From the NCBI GenBank assembly GCA_038373865.1, contig JAXGGA010002009.1:62001-126000 (forward strand): a stretch of DNA of 64,000 bases, written 5' to 3'. The notes below the pieces were generated by a model that was not told the origin of the DNA, made no database searches, and saw only the letters and a list, made by a program, of their open reading frames with translations. This stretch comes from Uloborus plumipes. Lineage: Eukaryota; Arthropoda; Arachnida; Araneae; Uloboridae. Shown in pieces: positions 55,933 to 64,000 of this stretch. Within the stretch, counting starts at the first letter, position 1. Each line of letters begins with the position of its first letter. The translations under genes and the position numbers were made by a program.

Positions 55933-58900
55933 GGGGTGTGGGTGGTTTGTGTTGGTGGGGTGGGGGTTGGGGTGGGGGTGGTGTGTTGGTGGGTGGTGTG
56001 GTGGTGTGGTGGGGGTTGTGGGTTGTGTTGTTGGTGTGGGGTTGTTGGGTGGTGGTGGGTGGTTGTGGGGGTGGGGGTGTTGGGGTGTGGGTGTGTTTGT
56101 TGGGTGGTGTGGGGTGGTGGTTGGTGTGTGGTGGGTGGGGGTTGGGGTGGTTTGTGTGGTTTTGGGGGGTGTGGGTGTTGTGTTGGGGTGGGGTGGTGGT
56201 GGTGTGTTGGTTTGGTGTGGTGTTGTGGGTGGGGGTGGGTTGGTGGGTGGGTGTGGTGGTTTTGGGGGGGTGGGTTTGTTTGTTGGGGGTGTGTTGGTGG
56301 GGGGTGGGGGTGTGGTGTTGTGGGTGTTGGTTTGGGTGGGTGTGGTGGTGGTGGTGGGGTTGGTGTGGTTGTGTTGTTGTGGGGTGTGGTGGTGGGTGGG
56401 TTGGGGGTGGGTTGTGTTTGGGGTGGTGGTGGGTTTGGTGGGGTGGTGGTGTGGGTGGGTGTGGGGTGTGTTGTGGGGTGTTGGTTGTGGTGGTGTGGTT
56501 GTGGTTGGGGGTTGGTGGTGTTTGGGTGTTGGTGTGGTGGTTTGTGGGGGTGTGTGGGTGTGGTGGGTGTTGTGTGGTGGGGTTTGGTTGTGGTGGTGGG
56601 TGTGGGGGTGGGTTGGTGGTGTTGGGTGGGTTGTGGGTTGGGTGGTGGGTTGTGGTGTGTGTTGGGGTTGGTGTGGTGTGGTTGGGGGTGTGGTGTGGGT
56701 TGGTGGGTGGTTGTTGGGGTGGGTGGGGTGTTGGTGTGGGGGTTGGTGTGGGTTGGTGTGTTGGGGTGTGGTTTGTGGGTGGGTGTGTTGGTGGGTGGTG
56801 TGTTGGGGGGTGTGGTGTTTGGTGTTGTGGGTTGGGGTGGGGGTGGGGGGTTGTTGTGGTGGGTGGGGTGGTGGGTGGGGTGTGGTTTGGGTTGGGGTGG
56901 GTGTGGGGTTGGGTGTGGTGGGGGTGGTGTTGGGTTGGGGTGGGGTGTGGGGTGTTGGGGTGGTTGTGTGGGGTGTGGTTGGTGTGGGTGGGGTGTTGGG
57001 GTGTGGTGGGGGGGTGGGTGGGTGGGGTTGTGGTGGGGTTGTGGGGGTGTGTGTTGGTGGGGGGGGTGTGTGGTGGGTGGGGTTGGTGGGTGTGTGGGTG
57101 GGGTGTTTGTGGGTGTGGGTGTGGGTGGGTGTTGGTGGGGGTGTTGGGGGGTGTGGGTGGTGTGGTGGTGGGGTTGGGGTGGTTGTGGGGTGTGGGTTGG
57201 TTGTGTTGGGGTGGGTGTTGGGGTGGGTGTGGGTGGGGTGGGTGGTGGGTTGTGGTTGGTGGGGGTGGGGGTGTGGTGTTGGTTGTGGGGTGGTGGTGTG
57301 GGGGTGGTGGGTTGGGTGTTTGTGGGGGTGGGTTGGGGGTGTTGGGTTTGGGGTGGTTGGTGGGGTTTGGGGTGGGTGGGTGTGGGGTGGTGTGTTGGGG
57401 GTTGTTGGTGGTGGTTGTTGGGGGGGTGGTGTGGGTGTTGTGTGGTTGGTGGGGGTGGGTGGGTGTGTTGTGGGGTGGGTGGTGGGGTGTGGTGGGTGGG
57501 TGTTGGGGGTGGGTGGGGGTGGTGTGGTGTGGGTTTGTGGTGGGTGTTGTGGGTGGGGGTGTGGGTGGTGGGTGGTGGTTGTGGTGTGGGGTGTTGGGGG
57601 TGGGGTTGTGTGGGTTGGGGGGTGGGTGTTGGGGTGTTGGGTGGGGTTGGGGGTGGTGGGGTGTGGTGTGGGGTTTGTGGGTGTGGTGGGTGGTGTGGGG
57701 TTTGGGGGTGGGGTGTTGTGGTGGGGTTGGTGTTTGGGGTTGGTGTGGGGTTTGTGGTTGGGGTGGTGTGGTGGGGTGTGTGTTGTGGGTGTGGTGGGTT
57801 GTGGGTGTGGTGGGGGTGGGTGGTTGGGGGTGGTGTTGGTGTGGGGGGTGGGGTGTGTTTGGTGGGTTGGGGTGTGTGGGGTGTGGGTGTGTGGGTGGTG
57901 TGGTGTGTGTGGGGGGTTTGTGGGTGGTTGTGGTTGTGGGGTTGGTGTTTGTGGTGGTGGGGGGTTGTGGGGGGGGTTGGTGTGGTGGGGTGTGGGTGGT
58001 TGTGTGGTGTGGGTTTGTGTTGGGTGTGGTGGTGGTTGTGGTGTGTGGTGGGGTGGGTGTGGTTTTGGGTGGTGGGGTGTGGGGGTGGTGTGGGGTGGGT
58101 TGGTGGGTTGGGTTGTGTGGGGGGTGTTGGGTGTTGTTGTGTGGGGTGGGGGTGTGGTGTGTTGTTTGGTTGGTGTGGGGGGGTTTGGGTGGTGGTGGTG
58201 GGGTTGTGGTTGTGGGGGTTGGTGTGGGTTGTGGGTGGGTGGGGGGGGTGTTGGTGGGGTGTTGGTTGGTGTTGGGTGGGGGGGTGTGGGGGTGTGGTGT
58301 TGGGGGGTGTGGTGGGGGTGGTTGTTTGGTGGTTGGGTGTTGTGTGGGTTGGTGGGTGGTTGTTGTGGTGGGGTGGTGTGGTGTGTTGGGGTGGGGGGTT
58401 GTGGTGTGTGGGGGGTGGTGGGGGGTGGTGGTGGTTTGTTGTGGGGTGGTGTGGGGGGGGTGGTTGGGGTGTTGGTGGGGTGGGGTTGGTGGGGTGGGTG
58501 TGGGTGGGTTGGGGGTGGGGTTGTGGGGGTTGTGGTGTTGGTGGGTGTGTGGGTTTGTGTGGGGTGGTTGGTGGTGTGTGGGTTGTGGGGGGTGGTGGTG
58601 TGGGGGTTGGTGTTGGTGGTGTGTGGGGGGTTTGGTTGTGGGTTGGTGGTGTGTGGGGGTGGGTGGGGTGGGGTGGTGGGGTGTGGGTGGGGGTGTGTGT
58701 GGGTTGGGGGTGGTGGTGGTGGGTTGTGGGTGGTGTTGGTGTGTTGGGGGGTGGTGGGGGGGTGTGGTGGGGGTGGGTGGGTGGTGGGGTGGGTGGTGTG
58801 GTGGGGTGTTGGGTTGGGGTGGGTGGGGGGTGGGGGTGGGGGGTTGGTGTGGGTTGTGGGTGTTTGGGTGGTGGGTGGTGTGGGGTGGTGTGTGGGTGGG

Positions 58901-61900
58901 GTGGGTTTGGGGTGGGGTTGTGGTGTGGGGGTGTGGTGTGGGTGGGTGTGGGGTGTGGTTGTGGTTGGGGGGGTTGGGTGTGGGTGGTGTGGTGGGGTGT
59001 GGGGTTGGGGTGGGTGTGGGTGGTGGGTGGGGTGGGTGGTGGTGGGGGGGTGGGGTGTGGGTGGGGGTTGGGGTGGTGGTTGGTGTGGGGGTGGGGGGTG
59101 GGGGTGGGTGTGGTGGTGGTGGGGGTTGTGGTGGTGTTGTGGGGGTTGGGGTGGGGGGGTGGTGGTGGGGTGGGGTGGTGTGGTGTGGGTGTGGGGTGGG
59201 GGGTGGTGGGTGGGGGTGGGGTGGGGGTGTGGTGTTGGGGGGTGGGTGGTGTGGGTGGTGTGGGTGGTGTGGGGTTGGGGTGGGTGGGTTGTGTGGGGTG
59301 TGGTGTGGTGGGGTGGTGGGTGGTGTGGGGTGGTGTGGGTTGTGGTGGGTGTTGGTGGGTGGTGGGTGGGTGTGGGGGGGGGGTTGTGGTGGTTGGTGGG
59401 TGGGGTGTGTGGTGGGGGGGGTGGGGGTGGTGGTGGGGGTGGGTGGTGGGGTGGTGGGGTTGTGGTTGGGTGTTGTGGGGGTGGGGTGGGTTGGTGTGGT
59501 GTGGGGGGTGGGGGGGGGGTGGGTGTGGGGTGGGTGTGGGGGTGGTGGGTGGGGGTTGGTTGGGGTGGGGTGGGTTGGTGTGGGTGGGGGGGTTGGGGTG
59601 GGTGTGGTGGGGGGTTGGGTGGTTGGGGGTGGGGGTGGTGTGGGGGGGGGGGGTGGGGGTTGGTGTGTGGGGTGGTGGGGGTTGGGGGGGTGGTGGGGTG
59701 GTGGGTGTGGGGTGGTGGGTGGGTGGGGGTGGGGGGGTGGTTGGGTGGGTGTGTGGGGGTGGGGGTGGGTGTGGGGGGTGGTGGGTGTGGGGTGGTGGTT
59801 GGGTGGGTGTGGGGGTGGGGGTGGTGTGGTGGGGGGTTGGTGGGGTGGTGTGGTTGGGGTGGGGTGTGGGGGGGTGTTGGGTGGGGTGGGTGGTGTGGTG
59901 TGGTGGTGGGTGTTGGGTGGGTGGGGGTGGGGTTGGGGTGGTGGGGGTGTTGGGGGTGGGTGGTGTGGTGGGGGGTGGTGTGTGGGGGTGGTGTGGGGGG
60001 GGTGTGGTGGGTGTGGTGGGGTGGTGGGGGTGGGTTGGGTGGTTGGGTGGGTGGTGGGGGGTGTGGGGGGGGTGGTGTGTTGGGGGTGGTGGGGGGTGGG
60101 GGGGTGTTGTGGGTGGGGGGTGGGGGGGGTGGGGGGGTGGGGTGGGTGGGGTGTGGTGTGGGTGTTGTGTGGGGGTGTGGGTGGGTGGTGGGGGTTGGTG
60201 GGTGGGTGGGGTTGGTTGGGGTGTGGGGGTGGGGTGGTGGTTGGGTGGGGGTGTGGTGGGGGGTGGTGGTGGGTGTGTGGGTGGGTGGGGGGGTTGGGTG
60301 GGTGGGTGGGTGGGGTGTGGGTGGGGTGGGGGTGTTTGTGGTTGGGTGGTGGGGGTGGTGGGGTGTGGGGGTTGTGTGGGTGGTGTGGGTGGGTGGGTGT
60401 GGGTGGGGTGGGGGGGGTGTGGGGGTGGGGTGGGGTGGGGTGGGTGGTGGTGGGGTGTGGTGGGGTGTGGGTGGGGGGTGGGGGTGGTGGGGTGTGGGGT
60501 GGTGGGTGGGGGTGGTGGGGGTGGGTGGGTGGGGGTGTTGGTGGGGGTGGGTGGGTGGTGGGGGTGGGGTGGGTGTGGTGGGGGGTGGGGGTGTGGGGTG
60601 GGGTGGGGGTGGTTGGGTGGGGGTGGTGGGGGTGGGTGGGTTGGGGTGGGGGTGGGGGTGGGTGGGGTGGGTGGGGTGTGGGGGGTGTGGGGTGGGGGGG
60701 TGGGGGGGTGGGTGTGGGGGTGTTGGGGTGGGTGGTGTGGGGGGTGGGGTGGGGTTGGGGGGGGGTGGGGTGGGTGTGGTGTGGGGGGGGTGGGGTGGGG
60801 GTGGTTGGGGGGTGGGGTGGGGTGGTGGTGGGGTGGTGGGGGGGGTGTGGGGGTGGTGGGTTGGGTGTGGGGTTGGTGGGTGGTGTGGGGGGGTGGTGGG
60901 TGGTGGGGGGGTGTGGGGGTGGGTGGGGGGTTGGGTGGGGGGGTGGTGTGGGTGTTGGGGGTGGGGTGGTGGGGGGGTGGGGGGGGTGGGGGTGTGGGTG
61001 GGGGGGTGGTGTGGGTGGGGGTGTGGGGGGGGTGGGGTGTGGGGGTTGGTTGGGTGGGTGTGGGGTGGGTGGTGTTGGTGGGGTGGTGGGTGGTGGGGGG
61101 GGTGGGGTTGGGGGGGTGTGGGGTGGGTGGTGTGGGGGGGTGGTGGGGGGGTGGGGTTGGTGGGGTGGTGTGGGTGGGGTGTGGGTGGGTGGTTGGGGGT
61201 GGTGGGGTGTGGGGTGGGGGGGGTGTGGGGGGGGTGGGTGTGGGGTGGGTGTGGGGGTGGGTGGGTGGTGGGGTGGGGGGTGTGGGTTGGGTGGTGGTGG
61301 GGTGGGTGGGTGGTGGGTTGTGGTTGGGGGGGTGGGGTGGTGTGGGGGTGGGTGGGGTGGGGGGGGGTGTGGGGGGTGGGGGTTGGGTGGGGGTGGGGTG
61401 GGGGGTGTGGGGTGGGGGTGGGGGGTGGTGTGGGTGGGGGGGTGGGGGGGGGTGGGGTGGGGGGGGGTGTGGGGGTGGGGTGTGGGGTGGTTGGGGGTGG
61501 GGTGGTGGGGGGGGTGGGGGGGTGGTGTGGGGGGGGGGGGTGGGGGGGGTGGGGGGGTGGGTGGGGGTGGGGGGGGTGGTGGGTGGTGGGGGGTGGTGGG
61601 GGGGGGGTGGGGGTGGGTTTGGGGGGTGGGGGTGGGTGTGGGGTGGGTTGGTGGGGGGGTGGTGGGTGTGGGGGGGGGGGTGGTGGTGGGGTGGGGTGGG
61701 GGTGGGGTGGGGTGGGGGGTGGGGGGGGTGTGGGGGGTGGGGGGGGGGGGGTGGGGGTGGGGGGGTGTTGGGTGGGGGGGGTGGGTGGGGGGTGGGGTGG
61801 TGGGGGGTGGGGGTGTGGGGTGTGTTGGGGGTGGGGGGTGGGGGGGTGTGGGGGGTGTGGGTGGTGGGGGGTGGGGTGGTTGTGGGTGTGGGGGGGTGGT

Positions 61901-64000
61901 GGTGGTGTGGGGTGGGGGTGGGTGGGGGGTGGGGTGTGGGGGGTGTGTGGTGGGGGGTGGGGTGGGTGGGTTGGGGGTGGGGGGGGGGGGGGGTGTGGTT
62001 GGGGTGGGGGGGTGTGGGTGTGGGTGGGGGTGGGGGGGGTGGGTGGGGTGGTGGTGTGGGGGGTGGGGGTGTGGGTGGTGTGGTGGGTTGGGGTGTGGGG
62101 GTGGGGTGGGGGGGGTGTGTGGGGGGGTGGGGTGGGTGTGGTGGGGGGGGTGGGTGGGGTTGGGGGGGGGGGTGGGTGGGGGGGGGTGTGGGTGGTTGGG
62201 GTGGGGTGGGTGGGGTGGGGGGGTGGGGGGGGGTGTGGGTGGGGTGGGGGGTGGGGGGGGGTGGTGGGGGGGGTGGGTGTGGGGTGGGTGGGGGTTGGGG
62301 GGGGGGTGGGGGGGGGGGGTGGTGGTGGGTTGGGGGGTGGTGGGGGGGGTGGGGTTGTGGGTGTGGGGGGTGTGGTGGTGGGGGGGTGTGGGGGTGGGGT
62401 GGGTGTGGTGGGGGTGGTGTGGGGGGGTGGGGTGGGTGTGGGGGTGGGTTGTGGGGGTGTGGGGTGGGGGTGGGGTGGGGTGGGTGTGGGGGGTGGGGGG
62501 TGTGGGTGGGGGGGTGGGGGGTGGGGTGTGGGTGTGGGGGGGGTGGGGGGTGGGGGGGGGGTGGGGGTGGTGTTGTGGGGGGGTGGGGGTGGGGGGTGGG
62601 TGGGGTGGTGTGGGGGGGGTGGGTGGGGGGGGTGTGGGTGGGTTGGGGTGGTGGGGGTGGGGGGGGGGGTGGGGTGGGGGTGTGTGGGGTTGGTGGGGGG
62701 TGTTGGGGGTGGGGGGGGTGTGGGGTGGGTGTGGGGTTGGGGTGGTGGTTGGGTGGGGGGGGTTGGGGGTGGTGGGGGGTGTTGTGGGGTGGGGGGGGGT
62801 GGGGTTTGGTGGGGGGTGTGGGTGGGGGTGGTGGGGTGGTGGGTGGGTTGTGGGGGGGGTTGGGGGGTGGGGTGTGGGGTGGGGGGGTGTGGGTTGGGGG
62901 GGGTGTGGTGTGGGTGGGTGGGTTGTGGGTGTGGGTTGGGGGTGGTGTGGGTGGGGTGGGGTGTGGGGGTGGGGTGGGGGTGGGGGGGTTGGGTGTGTGG
63001 TGTGGGGGGGGTGGGGGTGTTTGGGGGGGGGTGTGGGGGTGGTGGGGGTGGTGTGGGGTTGTGGGTGGGGTGGTGGGTGTGGGGTTGGGTGGTGTGGGGG
63101 TGGGTGTGTTGGGGGGTGGGGTGGGGTGTGGGGGTGGTGGGGTGTGGGGGGTGTGGGGTTGGGTGGTTGGGGGTGGTGGGGTGGGGGGGTGGGGTTGTGG
63201 TGGGGGTGGGGTGGGGGGTTGTGGGGTGGGTGTGGTGGGTGGTGGGGGGTGTGTGTGGGTGTTGGGTGGGTGTGGGTGTGGGGTGGTGGTGGGTGTGGGT
63301 GGGGGGTTGGGGTTGTGGTGGGGTGTGGTGGGGTGGGGGGTGGGTGGGGGTGTGGGGGGTGGTTGGTGGTGGTTGGGTGGGTGGGGGTGGGTGGGTGGGG
63401 TGGGTGGTTTGGGGGGTGTGTGTGGGGGGGGGGTTGGGTGGGGTGGGGGGGGGTGTGTGGTTGGGGGGGTGTGGGGGTGGGGTGGTGTGGTGGTGGTGTG
63501 GGGTGGGGTGGGGTGTGGGTGGGGTGTGTTGGGGGGTGGTTGGGTTGTGGGGTGGGGTGTGTGGGGTGTGGGTGGGGTGGGGTGGTTTGGGGTGTGTGGG
63601 GTGTGGGGTTGTGGGGGTGGGTGGTGGGTGGGGTGGTGGGGTGTTGGTGGGGGGGTGTGGTGTGGGGTGTGGGGTGTGGGTGGGTGTGGGGGGGGTGGGG
63701 TGGTGTGGGTGGGGGGTTGGTGGGGGTTGGGGGTGGTTGGGGTGTTGGGGGGTGGGGTGTGGGTGGGTTGTGGTGTTGGTGGGGGGGTGTTTGTGGGTGT
63801 GGGTTGTGGGTGGTTGGGGGGGTGGTGGGTGGGGTTGGTTGGGGGGTTGGGTGTGGGTGGGGGGTGGTGGTGGGTGGGGGGTGTTGGTGGGTGGGTGTGG
63901 TTGGTTGGTGGGGGGTGGGGTGGGGGTGGTGGTGGTGGGGTGTGTGGGGGGGTGTGGGTGTGTGGGGTTGGGTGGTGGTTTGTGTTGTGGTGGGTGGTGG
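55933..64000. other. Pure G/T sequence
   Basis: I see only G and T. G increases to long runs (ten or more G in places around 61500-62340), then T recovers somewhat towards 64000. No repeat unit, telomere-like word or coding signal stands out. The complementary strand would be pure A/C. The region has no start or stop codon on either strand. Confidence 0.85.

Noticed and set aside
47741..64000. Telomere or subtelomeric GT-rich repeat
   Set aside because: No (TTAGG)n, (TTAGGG)n or other fixed unit can be seen. The composition drifts along the region.

Overview
The window looks like a stretch of a large, AT-rich, repeat-laden animal genome, most likely an arthropod. The reasons are one intron-split protease gene with introns of many kilobases, tRNA-derived SINEs, Ty3/gypsy and BEL/Pao remnants, a Helentron-like element and many non-autonomous DNA transposons. 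I cannot name the species.

The only host gene I can support is a calpain-type cysteine protease on the + strand. Four phase-compatible exons are visible (13077-13208, 13936-14129, 24965-25133, 27221-27301). They give 192 continuous codons of the catalytic core, including the active-site Cys and His. The first exons and the exon with the catalytic Asn are not in the readable part. The second intron seen (10.8 kb) holds several long inverted-repeat transposons, so its pre-mRNA should contain long hairpins.

Layout. 1-13076: unannotated AT-rich DNA with foldback elements and MITEs (920-2453, 3270-3517, 5087-7806, 8541-8945, 9160-9799, 11294-11540) plus tandem duplications. 13077-27301: the calpain exons, with a SINE (15069-15348), a TTAA-flanked foldback element carrying a transposase-like fragment (15969-18509), a TA-flanked 1.3 kb element (20343-21665), a hAT-like element (22628-23476), a second foldback family (23612-24830) and a BEL/Pao gag fragment. 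28569-33604: a hAT-like 5 kb composite containing a Helentron-like element with 300-bp tandem units. 34500-41870: a broken Ty3/gypsy element on the - strand with integrase upstream of reverse transcriptase (Gmr1-like order), split by a 2.7 kb insertion. 42841-47543: a second copy of the 1.3 kb element, broken up by a hAT element and a 2.3 kb foldback.

From about 47740 to the end the sequence changes character. C vanishes almost at once, A fades out over about 8 kb, and from about 55933 only G and T remain on the + strand. The long reading frames there are open because stop codons need an A. I read this 16 kb as most probably a sequencing or assembly artefact, but it is the most striking signal in the window and should be tested against raw reads.
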